From positions 1 to 40,421 of IMG/VR virus record IMGVR_UViG_3300045125_000105: a DNA stretch of 40,421 nucleotides, one strand, 5' to 3'. Shown here in pieces: positions 1 through 8,625 of this stretch. Source of the DNA: a virus. The position numbers and the translations under genes were made by a program. Positions within the stretch are counted from its first letter, which is position 1; the number at the start of each line of letters is the position of its first letter. A model generated the notes under the pieces. The model saw only the letters and a program-made list of their open reading frames with translations, searched no databases and was not told the DNA's origin.

Positions 1-243
1 TCCAGCCCCGCCTGCTTGCCGCCCCTCCCCCTCTGTGGCCGGCCCGGCAGGGCCGGAACGGGCCGTGGCGTGCGGCGGCGGGAGCGGCGGGGGCGGAGCC
101 GGGGACGGCCGGGGCCGCCGGGGCGGGGGCGGGGGGAGGCGCAGGGGGAGGGCCGGGGCGGGCGGAGGGAGCAAGCTGCACCGGCGGGGCGAACTCCTCA
201 GCTTTCAGCCAGGCGGCCCCGCAGCAATTAGGCGCTTGTGCCA
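1..243. repeat. Left copy of direct terminal repeat
   Basis: This GC-rich segment matches 40161-40412 in the same orientation. Both copies begin tccagccccgcctg, share tgtggccggcccggcag, then a long G-rich stretch, and both end in gcgcttgtgcca. They differ by many one- or few-base indels and substitutions, mostly in G runs, which suggests read error on top of a true repeat. Such terminal redundancy is what a linear phage genome with short direct terminal repeats shows. An assembly overlap of a circular molecule would look similar. Confidence 0.8.
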
Positions 244-424
244 CGTCCTTTGGCCTCCCTTAACCGAGTTTCGAGGCCGCCCAGCGGGCTTGTTTCGGTC
301 CGCCTGCCCGCTTATCGGCCCCGCAAGGGGAAGGGGAAGCGGGGAGGATTCGGGGGAAAAGAGGCGGGGGAGTGGTCCACGGCTGGGAGGAAATGCAAAC
401 GGCGGGGAGCATAAGCAAGCCTAA
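1..424 (+). CDS. Probable 3' part of a gene that crosses the genome ends
   Basis: A plus-strand frame is open across the terminal repeat and stops at 422-424. After a low-complexity Gly/Arg stretch it reads GELLSFQPGGPAAIRRLCHV and then a basic tail. Another frame early in the repeat reads LCGRPGR. The right-end copy encodes the matching motifs CGRPGR and GGQLLRLQQGGP in the gene that starts at 40042. I infer one protein with paired cysteine motifs (CGRPGR...RLCH), perhaps a small zinc-binding or HNH-like protein. It would be complete only when the two ends are joined in a concatemer or circle. The G-rich middle is too error-prone to give a reliable protein sequence. Confidence 0.4.
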   Translation, partial: PAPPACRPSPSVAGPAGPERAVACGGGSGGGGAGDGRGRRGGGGGRRRGRAGAGGGSKLHRRGELLSFQPGGPAAIRRLCHVLWPPLTEFRGRPAGLFRSACPLIGPARGRGSGEDSGEKRRGSGPRLGGNANGGEHKQA

Positions 425-567
425 AGGTAGGCGATAAGGGCAGCTACTAGGTGGGCGGGGCGCATTGGTTGCGCTGGCAAAGCAAGGGTGGGGCGGTAGG
501 GTGGGGGCGTTCCCGGGGCAATCCCGCTCCGGGGCGACTAAACCAGAAAACACAGAAAGCACGACAA

Positions 568-930
568 ATGAAGATCTCGCTAAACGCCCATCAGTTCGTC
601 GAAGAGTTCGTCAAGGTCCGCCCGAATCAGTTCTCCCGCGAGGCTTTGAAGGCCTTATTCATCCAGCTGGAGGAGATGGAGCGCGATTGTGGCGAGTGAG
701 ATGGAGTTCGATCCCGTCGGCATTTGCTGCGATTGGACGGAATACGCCAGCGCCGAGGAGGCCGCCGAGGCTTACGGATGGGAGCGAGAAGACGCGGAGG
801 ACGAACGCGCCGACACCAGCGACCGCGAGGCGCTGACGTTCCTCTGCGACGAACAGCGACCGTGTTGGAACTGTCCGGCGGCGGGGTTGTGGTCCTTAAC
901 TTCTTGGACGCGAGGGCCCTCTTCAAATGC
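568..930 (+). CDS. Small acidic early protein (frameshifted)
   Basis: The start MKISLNAHQFVEEFVKVRP lies at 568. The first frame closes at 699 after ERDCGE, but the sense continues one frame over as MEFDPVGICCDWTEYASAEE from about 701. It then runs on as an acidic stretch (WEREDAEDERAD) and TVLELSGGGVVVLNF. I read this as one protein of about 115 residues with a single-base indel near 697, and perhaps another near 860. It resembles small conserved phage proteins of unknown function with a central FDPV.ICCDWTEY motif. The upstream region has only a weak purine stretch (cagaaag) as a ribosome binding site. It is the first clear gene of the left plus-strand group. Confidence 0.6.
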
Positions 931-1340
931 AAATTGCCACAATCTACCGCGACAACCAGCCGGACGCCTTTGGGGTTTGGCCAACTTCCCGCACCTTTGG
1001 GCGCTCGCCTTTGATTGTCTGCGAAAGCCTCAAGGATGCCGAGATGTTCGCTTTCTATGGCTTCGCCTCGCCTTGCTGTTCACCCTCCAAGCTCCAAAGC
1101 AGCTTGGGGAATGATTGGGCGAAGGTCGCCAGCGGCGAGAGTCATCCGAATGACCTATGCGACGCGAACTCTCCTGATGATTGAGGCTTTCTCGGACGTA
1201 TTCGGACGCGAGCCGTATTTCCCCTCGGATGTTGAGGAAGGCTACGCTACCGATGCGCAAATGGACGCGGATGCCGATACCCTTTGACGGAATTTGGGGA
1301 CACGGCTTTCGCCCTTTGGGGCGTCAAGGAGGGCGCGAAA
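927..1340 (+). CDS. Hypothetical early protein (frameshifted)
   Basis: This begins with MQIATIYRDNQPDAFGVWP and continues in other frames as TYATRTLLMIEAFSDVFGRE, then PYFPSDVEEGYATDAQMDAD. A last segment reads DTAFALWGVKEGAK, closing with a stop that overlaps the next start (aaatgaagg). The acidic composition and constant direction suggest one small protein of about 135 residues interrupted by at least two indels. No domain is recognised. It directly follows the acidic early protein and may overlap its 3' end. Confidence 0.4.
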
Positions 1341-1520
1341 TGAAGGCCTTACTGAATCACCTTTCTTTGCCCGCATTCGGGCTTGAATGCCGATTGGTCC
1401 TGCGCCGCTTGATTCTTTGCGGGGCAACTTTGGTTGCTGGATAACGAGGATGGCACCTTCGCCTTGGTTCACCGGGAGACGGTCGCGGAGGAATACGTCA
1501 TCACGGAACTAGCACGTTGA
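1340..1520 (+). CDS. Small hypothetical early protein
   Basis: The start MKALLNHLSLPAFGLE overlaps the stop of the preceding gene. The clearest coding stretch is the 3' part, DNEDGTFALVHRETVAEEY followed by VITELAR and a stop at 1520, one frame away from the start. One indel near 1435 would join them into about 60 residues. No function can be assigned. Confidence 0.35.
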
Positions 1521-1761
1521 CTGTGCCGGAGGGCGGACGAGCACTGAACCCGAAAAGGTAGATTTCGCCGACGTCTCTATTGTGCGTCCTTGGCGTCATC
1601 CTCGGACTTTGCTTGGCTTGCTGTTCTGACGCGGTGTTGCCCTTGCCTCCCAAGCGAGGGCATAGCAAGGCAGCAAACCCGCTGCCGAAAACCAGAAAGC
1701 CACAAATGAACAGAGAACACGGACGCATGATTTAACCACGGAGTCTCCACGAACTACAGCT
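1521..1761. other. Gap with no supported gene
   Basis: About 240 bases separate two small plus-strand genes. No frame on either strand gives a convincing protein. The stretch gccacaaatgaacagagaac is purine-rich, but no consensus promoter was seen. Confidence 0.4.
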
Positions 1762-1950
1762 ATGCCATCGCCCTTCAAAGGGGCACTTGGATTGCAGCGA
1801 ATGGGAACGGAAACGCCTTTCCCGACGCGCACAGGTCGCCGCTTGCTGTATTGCTATAACCCCAAACAGGATCGGCACGCCTACCTTGACCTCGGCAGCG
1901 ACGTCATCTTGACCGACGACGAAGCCTTGAACGCCCTAGGCATCATCTAA
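1762..1950 (+). CDS. Small early protein
   Basis: This intact frame of 62 codons begins MPSPFKGALGLQ; an internal start, MGTETPFPTRTG at 1801, is equally possible. The C-terminal part, RRLLYCYNPKQDRHAYLDLG then DVILTDDEALNALGII, has the short beta/turn look of small conserved phage proteins of unknown function. It is followed 15 bases later by a strong hairpin terminator, so it closes the first plus-strand transcription unit. Confidence 0.6.
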   Translation: MPSPFKGALGLQRMGTETPFPTRTGRRLLYCYNPKQDRHAYLDLGSDVILTDDEALNALGII

Positions 1951-1964
1951 GCCTTCCTTCCATC

Positions 1965-1992
1965 GGGCCCCATTCGTTGGGGCCCTTTTTCT
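1965..1992 (+). terminator. Rho-independent terminator
   Basis: A perfect 7-base-pair stem, gggcccc/ggggccc, encloses the loop attcgtt and is followed directly by tttttctt. It lies 15 bases after the stop of the gene ending at 1950. Confidence 0.88.
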
Positions 1993-2105
1993 TGCTCTTG
2001 CTGGCCAGCAAGGGCCTTTGCCTTGGCCATTTGCTGGCATTTCTAGGCCTTTTCTAGCTTGGGCCCTAGGTAGGGCCTAGGCTTGCGCCCAATCGTGCCT
2101 TAAAA
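1993..2105. repeat. Cluster of palindromes and GGCC-containing repeats
   Basis: Positions 1997-2012 form a perfect 16-base palindrome (cttgctggccagcaag). The next 90 bases repeat the words aaggcc, ctaggcc and gggccctagg several times, including ggccctaggtagggcctagg near 2060-2080. No coding frame fits. This could be a replication or regulatory site, or simply a structured untranslated region. Confidence 0.55.
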
Positions 2106-2315
2106 CGCAAGCACATGCGTCCGGGCAATCGAACCGCAATCTCCGACCCGAAATTTTGGCCATCATTTCACCCAGGCCATTTTGCCCAATCCGATTTACT
2201 CCGAACGAGCCTTGCCCCGGCCATCCAAGGAATTTCCATAAGGCCAGCTTCTAGTCGAGCAGATCCTGCGCTTTCCATTTCACCGATTTTACCCCAAGTA
2301 ATGATTTTGCCCCTG
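2106..2315. other. Noncoding stretch, function not seen
   Basis: This is relatively AT-richer DNA with the words ggccat and ttttgccc each occurring twice. No convincing gene was found. It precedes the small plus-strand gene at 2316 and may hold its promoter, but no clear -35/-10 pair was recognised. Confidence 0.3.
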
Positions 2316-2604
2316 ATGACCTTCGACGAACAACTTTGCGTGCTCCCGCGTCGTGCTGGGGCTCTTCTAGGCCGAGGCCGCCCAGGCTCCTCAGCGTGTC
2401 CCGCCGCACCTACTGCAGTACTGGGAGCGGCAAGGCGGGGAGGCCGCCGCACGTGCTGATGCAGGAGGCGGACTTCTGGCCCGGCTGGCCAGCCCGCAGG
2501 AGATGGTTGACCAACTGACGTTACGCAAAACGCAGTTGACTCCTCGGCCCAGCCGGCGCAAGTTCTGCGTCAGACCTGAACTTCAGGGGGACGGGCCGGC
2601 CTAG
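2316..2604 (+). CDS. Small protein before the second terminator (frameshifted)
   Basis: This starts with MTFDEQL and, after an indel near 2360, reads EAAQAPQRVPPHLLQYWERQ, then SPQEMVDQLTLRKTQLTPRP, and stops at 2604. The C-terminal frame has coding character (G/C at third positions, an amphipathic Leu/Gln helix), and a hairpin terminator overlaps its end. About 95 residues, possibly helical. No family is recognised. Confidence 0.45.
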
Positions 2605-2636
2605 GGGGAACCAACCGAACCGGCCCGTTTCTGCTT
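2591..2636 (+). terminator. Rho-independent terminator
   Basis: The 9-base-pair perfect stem acgggccgg (2591-2599) pairs with ccggcccgt (2620-2628) and is followed by the T-rich tttctgcttct. It overlaps the stop of the plus-strand gene and separates it from the converging minus-strand tail-fibre unit. Confidence 0.8.
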
Positions 2637-2788
2637 CTAGCAGGCCCAGGCCCGGCGGGCTCCAAAAATTGCCGCTGAAGATGTTGTCCTGGCCCTTGAT
2701 GCCCTCCAGACCGGGCGCAGTAGCCTCTTCTTCCGCGCCGGCTGGGACTTCTTGATGGAGAGCTGGGGATCCCCGAACCGCACCAGCT
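2637..2788. other. Region between convergent units
   Basis: The minus strand can be read as a continuation of the gene to the right, for example KLVRFGDPQLSIKKSQPARK near 2745-2800. The end of that protein is uncertain because of likely indels. Nothing else is supported here. Confidence 0.3.
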
Positions 2789-3188
2789 TCACCTTGCTGC
2801 CCTTCTTGGCCAGCACGGCGCTCTTTCTTGGGGCTGCTCTGGGGTCTTCTTCGGCTTGTTGTAGCCGGTGAACTTCTCGCCGCGGTAGGTGATCATTGCT
2901 TGAAGATGCTGAAGATGGGCTTTCCAGCGGATAAAGGTCAGCTCAAAGTCGGCTGCGTTGCACAGCCAGCGGAAGGACTTGTACCAGGCCACCTTCAGCC
3001 GCAGCGCCGGCAGGAGATGCACGGCAAAGCCTTCCGGCGGGGGCGGGAGCCGGTAGCCCTGCACGCTGAGGCCTGGGCACCCCAGCGTGACCGTCCAGCC
3101 GTTCTCCTCGATGTTATGAGCGTTTGCGAAGGCCATTTGATTTCTTCTCCGTCCGGCGCCAGCAGCGGGCCACCTCGCGCCAGTCCAT
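2789..3188 (-). CDS. Hypothetical protein downstream of the fibre genes
   Basis: A start at 3188 gives MDWREVARCWRRTEKK. After an indel the sense continues as ENGWTVTLGCPGLSVQGYRL, then GFAVHLLPALRLKVAWYKSF, WLCNAADFELTFIRWKAHLQ and YRGEKFTGYNKPKK. It is Trp- and Arg-rich, about 130 residues, and may extend to about 2650. No catalytic motif is evident. It is the last gene of the left minus-strand tail-fibre unit, so a role linked to host interaction or lysis is possible but unproven. Confidence 0.5.
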
Positions 3189-3297
3189 TGAGATCGAGTG
3201 CCGTGACGCTCCGGGATCCAGACCGCAGGATCACCCCTGACCGGGAGGTCGTGGGTCGAGGGCAGGCGGAAGTCGGCATCCACCCAGGTCGTCACGT
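3185..3297 (-). CDS. Very small linking ORF
   Basis: A GTG start at 3297 overlaps the stop of the fibre-assembly-like gene (gtgacgacc) and gives TTWVDADFRLPSTHDLPVRG, followed after a probable indel by SVTALDLNGLARG. It is about 37 residues if real. The N-terminal coding character is good; the function is unknown. It may instead be the N-terminus of the next gene. Confidence 0.3.
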
Positions 3298-3695
3298 CAG
3301 GTACGGGCCGGGCGCGAGGATCACCGCCGGGTCCAGGCCGAGCTGCTGGCACATCGCGATGACGGTCGGGTTGCGTGTCCCAAAACCACGCGAAGTTGTC
3401 CCAGAGGTAAGCCTGATCGGCGGGCAGGCCGTCGGTCAGCGCGATGAGGTCGTTGAGCTTTCCGGCGGCGAGCACGCGGAAGACGATGGTGTCCTTGCTC
3501 ACTCGGTAGGGCGCAGGAGGCGGCAGCGGCTTGACGCACCCAGCCGCAGTTCTCCCAGACTGGAGCCTGCTGCTGGCCGGATCGTAGGATCGGCGGCACC
3601 GTCTCCACCCATCCCTTGCGCTCAAGGTTGGAGATGGTGTCCGCGTCGGTCTCGGAGCGGAAGGCCTGACAGTCGAGGGTGAGGTAGGTGGGCAT
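3292..3695 (-). CDS. Tail-fibre assembly-like protein
   Basis: The start MPTYLTLDCQAFRSETDADT overlaps the end of the lectin gene (its stop is 3698-3700). The reading continues as ISNLERKGWVETVPP and VWENCGWV. After a frameshift near 3530 it reads VKPLPPPAPYRVSKDTIVFR, KLNDLIALTDGLPADQAYLW and FAWFWDT, then TVIAMCQQLGLDPAVILAPG and a stop at 3292. The plan is a short N-terminal domain, a proline linker, and a C-terminal helical domain like 'I..L...gkL..v..l...a....w....f....p....l...lgL'. It is typical of small proteins encoded just after phage tail fibres, which act as fibre chaperones or accessory proteins. About 132 residues. Confidence 0.6.
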
Positions 3696-3697
3696 TG

Positions 3698-4392
3698 TCA
3701 GAGCAGGCGATTTAGAAGGAGAGAGCTTGTGAGTTCTGGAGCCGCTTCAGTAATCCGTCGGTTGGTCGAGACCCCGTGATGCCAATGTACGTAACCTAAA
3801 TCTCCAGTCCAATAATCGACAATACCATTATTGTACCAACTTGCGCCAACAAATGTCGTTGTTGATACTGGTGCGAGTGGAGTTGAGTTTGATGCTTCAG
3901 TTCCAAAACCCCATTGATAGCCACAATCAGCGCGTATCCGACCTAGAACCACTTATGACTGAAGCGGCTCCTGATGTGACTACACCACCAGTTGCTCCCC
4001 ACAAGCCGCTGGTCGTTAAACGATACCAAGTGAGGGTCCTTGCTGGATTTCCTAACTGGCAATAATGCGAAGCAAACAATCCAGCCTTGAGTTGTACGAA
4101 TCGCCGGCAGAAATGTTTTATTAATAGCCGTTGTGGATAGTTTTACCACTACCATAAAAGCCGTAAAATCCAAGAGCGTTCCAAATGATAAATAGTCATT
4201 GGCCCCGTCGAATGTAACTACTGGATTTCCATTAATCTGATTTGTTTGTAGAGCGGTCTTAATGTGAGCTTGCCTGCGTGGGATCGTAGGCATTGCCGCT
4301 TCGATCTCGACCAAGTCGTGACGGCATCGTTGTTATTTAAGCCGGATATGTAGCGAGCATCTAGGACAAGAGCCGCCCCGGCTTCCTTCGGA
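3698..4392 (-). CDS. ConA/LamG-like lectin tail protein
   Basis: Reconstructed over three frames it reads EAGAALVLDARYISGLNNND, AVTTWSDRSGNAYDPTQ, INGNPVVTFDGANDYLSFGT, LDFTAFMVVVKLSTTAINKT and RTTQGWIVCFAL. The C-terminal part reads CGYQWGFGTEASNSTP, TTTFVGASWYNNGIVDYWTG and TEAAPELTSSLLLNRLL. The series 'W.D.SGN....Q / NG.PvV.FDG.NDYL / F..f.V.kl' is the hallmark of concanavalin A-like (LamG/laminin G-3) jelly-roll domains found on phage fibres and spikes. The likely role is carbohydrate recognition on the host surface. About 230 residues. No clear own start is visible, so it could be a C-terminal domain of the fibre gene separated by a sequencing indel. Confidence 0.65.
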
Positions 4393-6409
4393 TTAAGATG
4401 CCTCTGCCGCGCTCATCAGCTTCGCCGTGTAGGAGATTTCGACGCCCAGCAAACGTGCGTCATTCGCCAGCGTGTCGCTGCCCGCGTCTCGCGCCGCGGT
4501 AGACTTGGAAGATCACCGGATTGCCCGCCGCAGCCGTGCCGCCGAGCGTGATCGCCGAGGTGGCCGGCGAGATGTCCACGTCGTTGGTGGCGGTCAGCGT
4601 GTCGGTCGCAGTCTGGGCCGTGCCCATCGCCTGATCGAGCGCGTCGTCGTCTGCGATAGGCCCGCCCTTGCAGCCCCCAGACGACATCGCCGGAGCCTAG
4701 CCGAGGCTGTCCAGATGAACTTGGCCGTGACCGTACCAGCGTTCCAGTTCGACGGCATCACGACCATTGCCTGAGCGAACTCGATCCGTCCCCGCATCGA
4801 ACAGCAGCTCGTCCGTGTTGATCTTGTTCGTGGACTGCTCGCGGGAGTCGATGCCCGCACCAGTGTCGTGCGGGGAATCCACGCGCTGGCCGGAATCCAG
4901 ACGTTGGTCACGACGGCAGATTGAGATGCCCAAGCTGGATCTTTCGCAGACGCCCCGTTAGTCTTTAAGAATTGTCCCGCTGGTGCCTGCTCCCAGCCGG
5001 GCGTCCAAGTGGAAGCGCCCCGATACAGGAGGTCGCTCCTGCGCCGCAGAGCCCACGAGGTCCAGCACCTGCGTTACGCCGTCGCGTCCTCCGGTGCCCC
5101 GGTCGAGGCGGTGATCCGCGCCTCGATCGCTGAGGCGGTCATATTCGCCATCTTGGCGTTTGCGACTGCGCTTATTGGCGATGGTGGCGGCGAAGCTGCC
5201 CGTGCCGCTACCCGTTACGTCTCCGGGGAGCGTGATCGTCTGGTCCCCGGTGTTGGTGCCGGAGGACGTACCGCCAAACGTGCCCGACTGCGTAGCGAGC
5301 GTGCCGAGTCCTCGAGCGTGGTGCGCTGCGCAGCGGCGTCTGCGCCGCTCCAGAGGGCTTTTCCCGCCGTGGTGATGTCCCCGCCTAGCTTAGATCGTCC
5401 CAACCGGTACTCCTGCGGCGATTGTGGAAGCGGCAAAGGAGCCCGTGCCTGGAGCCGGTCACGATCTCCGGTGAGAGTGATCGTCTGGTCGCCCGTAGTT
5501 GGTGCCTGAGAGACGCCGGAGAATGTGCTGCGTCTCAGGGCGGCGAGGGCGCCGAGGCCCAGGTCGTCCCAGCGGCAGGCCGAGGCGTCCGCATCGTCCA
5601 GTGACTCGCCCTGCCGGCTGCGGTGCAAGTGATCTCCTCGATGCTGCCGGCGCCGGCGGTGGACCTGGCCCAAGCGCCTTGTCCAGTGGCGGAGACGTTC
5701 TGGATCTCCGGCGTAGGTAACCAAGCTTGGTTATCAATGCCGACCCACGAACTGCCGGTGCCCGCCCACCGTTATGTCGCCTTCGTCCCCATCCGTCACC
5801 CCACCCGTGGCGGTCAGGGTGGTCCCGCTGAGGCTCAGGCCCGTGCTCGAGGGTCAACTCCGTCAGGGTCGTGGAGGTCGAGGACGATCCCACCACCCGG
5901 GAGCTGGCGGAGGCGGCCTGCATCTTGGCGTAGGTCACCACCCCGTTGTCGATGGTCCAGACGGTGCCGGTGCCTGAGACGGTTATGTTGCCATGGTCGG
6001 CATCGGCCACCGTGGCCCCCTGCAGCACTCAGCGCGGTTCCAGAGAGGCTGAGACCCGTGCCCGAAGCGCCGTTCCTGGATGGTGGTGGAGGTGGAGGAC
6101 GCGGGCCCAGCAACCCGGCTGCCGTCGTGCTCGCGGCCTGCATCTTGGCGGACGTGACGCACCCCGTTGTCGATGGTCCAGACCGTGCCGGTGCCGGATA
6201 CCGTGGATATCCCCCTTGTCTGCATCCGCAGCAGCGCTTCGCTCCCTGAGCCGTAGGCCAGGACGCTCCGGGTCGCCGCGTTGCCGTTGCCGAACTTCCA
6301 CCTCGCCGGCGTCCAGCTCCACGCCCATCTCGCCCTCGGCGAGTGATCGGAGTACTGCTGGTCCATTGGAGGCGGTGGTGCCCCGCCGGAGTTGGATCTG
6401 TACTGCCAT
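4393..6409 (-). CDS. Tail fibre with repeated modules
   Basis: It starts MAVQIQLRRGTTAS, the usual N-terminus of short fibre proteins, followed by LAEGEMGVELDAGEVKFGNG. At least two copies of a module follow: VSGTGTVWTIDNGV, then AKMQAAS, a Thr/Ser segment (SSTSTTLTEL) and GTGLSLSGTAL. This resembles the 'itvsGtGt.WtIdn.aVt.AKmq..sa..rllG' repeats of phage fibres. The C-terminal region has MVVMPSNWNAGTVTAKFIWT, ADDDALDQAMGTAQTATDTL, AITLGGTAAAGNPVIFQVYR, and ends GVEISYTAKLMSAAEAS. That last domain is a widespread phage structural module. About 670 residues across many frameshifts. It would sit at the distal tail and contact the host receptor. Confidence 0.68.
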
Positions 6410-6412
6410 TAG

Positions 6413-6960
6413 GTGTACCTCCCAGAACGCGGAGATGCTTGCCAAAGTTGGAATCGTAGTACCCGCCGCCGATGTTCATTGGCCCCGCAGAGTCGAGCCG
6501 GGGACCTGCCGCCGTCAATCGCTGTAGCCGCCCCGTCATCAGTGAGAGTGGTCACGCGCCTCCCTCGTCCGTTGACAGGCTTGCTTATGCGCCTCCAGCC
6601 CCACTCCTGCACGACGTTGATCGGGCGCCCTCACTCTCCGCCGGCACACCGTTCACATGGCACCTTCACGAGAGTGCGTTCAGGGTGTTCCTCGCCAAAA
6701 ATGGAACTGTCCTTCCCAAACGCCATTGGCGGGCACACTCAGCAAGCGTTTGTCGCGCCAGAGAGTCAAGTGCGGGTTGGGCTGTACGGCGTTTCGGCTT
6801 GGAGGGCAACTGGCGGAGACAGCCACCCCTTGCAGGAGGATAAGCTGCTTCGCGACGGGCTCTGAGGGCGCCTTGGACGGGGTGTCGCTCGCCGGACTCG
6901 AGGGGCGCGCTCGGAGGTGCCACTTCAAGCACAGCGCTGTTCCCTCGGCTCACTAGGGCT
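6413..6960 (-). CDS. Possible minor tail protein before the fibre
   Basis: Minus-strand fragments such as LTLWRDKRLLSVPANGVWEG, VVQEWGWRRISKPVNGRGRR, VTTLTDDGAATAIDGG and AGPMNIGGGYYDSNFGKHLR lie in different frames but in the same direction, and lead directly into the fibre start. Some (NGVWEG, EWGWRR) recall short Trp-rich repeats in minor tail proteins. The reading is too broken to assign boundaries or a family. Confidence 0.3.
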
Positions 6961-7137
6961 CTACGCTTCTCACTCTTATGCCGGACGGGTGATCGTTTCG
7001 GCTGCCGATTGGTTGGCGGCAGGGCTCCCGTTGAGGGTGGCCGCTCACCGTTGCCTTGGACCTGCAGTAAAGGCAAAAACCTGGCCGTGGTGAGCGCGTC
7101 ACGCCCGGTCTTCCTTCGACCAGACGACTCAGACGAC
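6961..7137. other. Divergent intergenic region
   Basis: The minus-strand fibre unit and the plus-strand early operon diverge around here, so promoters for both are expected. No convincing -35/-10 pair was identified by eye, and no protein is supported. Confidence 0.3.
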
Positions 7138-7440
7138 ATGGAAACTCTGGAGACCGCCGCGCTTCACGCAGCGAACGAGGGGGACGGCAGCGAACTGGCG
7201 GGAACGTCTCGGCGAACTTTTTTTGGGAATCTTGCAGATTGTGCTTGCAATGCGTGCGAGGGCTGGCTCAACGTCCCATCCCGTATGCCAGCCGTTTGCT
7301 CCCGTATAGGCCACTGGTCACGGTCGACCTCGGCCAGCATCCCGTGGAACCGGTCGAGGCCCGAAGGCGCAAAGCGAGCAGCGTGACGCGCGCGAACGTG
7401 TGCCGGCTCATCATCAGCCCGGCGCATCGTCCAGCAAGTA
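7138..7440 (+). CDS. Unassigned early coding region
   Basis: A plus-strand frame starts METLETAALHAANEGDG and continues to FGNLADCACNACEGWL. Later segments shift frame. The direction agrees with the operon downstream, but neither the product nor the 3' boundary can be fixed. Minus-strand frames are also open here, so confidence is low. Confidence 0.25.
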
Positions 7441-7825
7441 TGCCCGACGACGACCGATACCAAGACCCTTTCGCGGAGCACGAAGCCGTAAGGCTCGCCC
7501 GCCTTCTTGTCCGAACAGGAAGCCAACGAACAGTACAAACCGATAACCAACAAGCAGGACTCACACTTCAGAGCGACACCGTCGACGACGTCACGGAATA
7601 TCAGACGACGACGACTAAGCTCACCCTTCAGAAAGTTTACATCCGCGACCCCTGGGTCCAGCGCGCGCCTCGGCAGGGCCATCGCCTTCCGCGATGCCGC
7701 CCGGTGGGGTGTGGAGGAACAGCATCTCCCCCTTTGACCCGCGACCGCTCCGCTGGTTGATGCGGTCCGGGCCGCACGGGATGCCGTGTCGCAGGCCAAG
7801 ACTCCGCGTGGGAGGTGCCCTGTGA
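7441..7825 (+). CDS. Hypothetical early protein upstream of the nuclease
   Basis: This starts MPDDDRYQDPFAEHEAVRLA and continues in shifted frames as SEQEANEQYKPITNKQDSHF, DDVTEYQTTTTKLTLQKVYI, AIAFRDAARWGVEEQHLPFD and APLVDAVRAARDAVSQAK. It ends around a tga that overlaps the GTG start of the nuclease gene (ctgtgagcc). It is acidic and helical in its C-terminal half, about 125 residues. No domain is recognised. The overlap suggests translational coupling with the nuclease. Confidence 0.45.
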
Positions 7826-8622
7826 GCCACTGGTACAACCGGGCGGGTGAGGCCGTGTTCGAGGTGCCCAAGGCCGTGCGGTGGCGGCACCCGCAAAGAC
7901 GACGCTGGCTGACGCCCGCAAGATGGGCCTCTACCCCAGCGTCACCACCGTTCTGGGCGTGCCTCGACAAGCCGCAACTGACGGACTGGAAGCTGGAGCA
8001 GGTCTCGCTGGCCTGCTTCAACTGCCCGCCGACCGGCGGAGAACCGCTTTGAGGCGTATCACGAACACATCCTCAAATCTGCTCTTCTCGAACAGGTGAG
8101 TGACGCTGCCGATCTCGGCACGGGCCATTCACGGGGCCTTCTTGGAATCGCATTTAAGGGGTCAGCCGGTCGAGGCGGGTATGGACGCCTACGTGGAGCC
8201 CGTCGCCCTGGCCTAATCGAGCGGGAGTGGCATCAGCTTTCACGGAGCGACGAGCTGCGGCTGGTCAATGCTGCCGCCGGGTACGCCGGCACGACTGATG
8301 CGGTGGTGAGCGGGCGACCAGCAGGGGATCCTGGACTTCAAGTCTCGGAAGACCAAGCCCGGCGTGCCCTGCGCTCCGTGGGAGTCCGAGCCGATGCAGA
8401 TCAGCAGCATACGGGATGGCCAAGTTCGGCCACATCCCGGAAATCGGCGCAAACGTCTACATCTCAACGACCGAGAAGGGCCGGGCGGAAATCGTCTGGT
8501 ACACCTATCGAGGAGCTGGTCCAGTGCTTGGACCGCGTTCCGCGGCCTGTCTGGCTGCGTGGCAGTATCTAAAGGGGCTATCGCCCGCCCGTTTGATCAG
8601 TAAAACCCAAGAACCCAGATAG
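7822..8622 (+). CDS. RecB/Cas4-like PD-(D/E)XK exonuclease
   Basis: A GTG start at 7822 follows a good Shine-Dalgarno (gggagg at 7810-7815) and gives MSHWYNRAGEAVFEVP. The reading continues TTLADARKMGLYPSVTTVLG, LDKPQLTDWKLEQ, DLGTAIHGALLG, GYAGTTDAVV, GILDFKSRKTKPGVP, FGHIPEIGANVYISTTEKGR and AEIVWYTYEELVQC. The order 'PSVTTvLg - Gt.iH..i - aGt.D.v - iLDfKs..' is the core of RecB/Cas4-type nucleases: the H of the GTAIH helix, the catalytic D of TTDAVV, and D-x-K in ILDFKS. About 250 residues with several indels. It probably trims DNA ends in phage recombination or replication, together with the SSB-like gene immediately downstream. Confidence 0.72.
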
Positions 8623-8625
8623 CAC

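Noticed and set aside
2828-3682. Long open frame on the plus strand opposite the fibre-associated genes
   Set aside because: It is a GC-driven shadow. The minus strand gives recognisable protein phrases and fits the operon direction.
6565-6600. ttgaca on the plus strand as a promoter for the early operon
   Set aside because: No -10 box at 16-18 bases, and the downstream genes begin more than 500 bases away.
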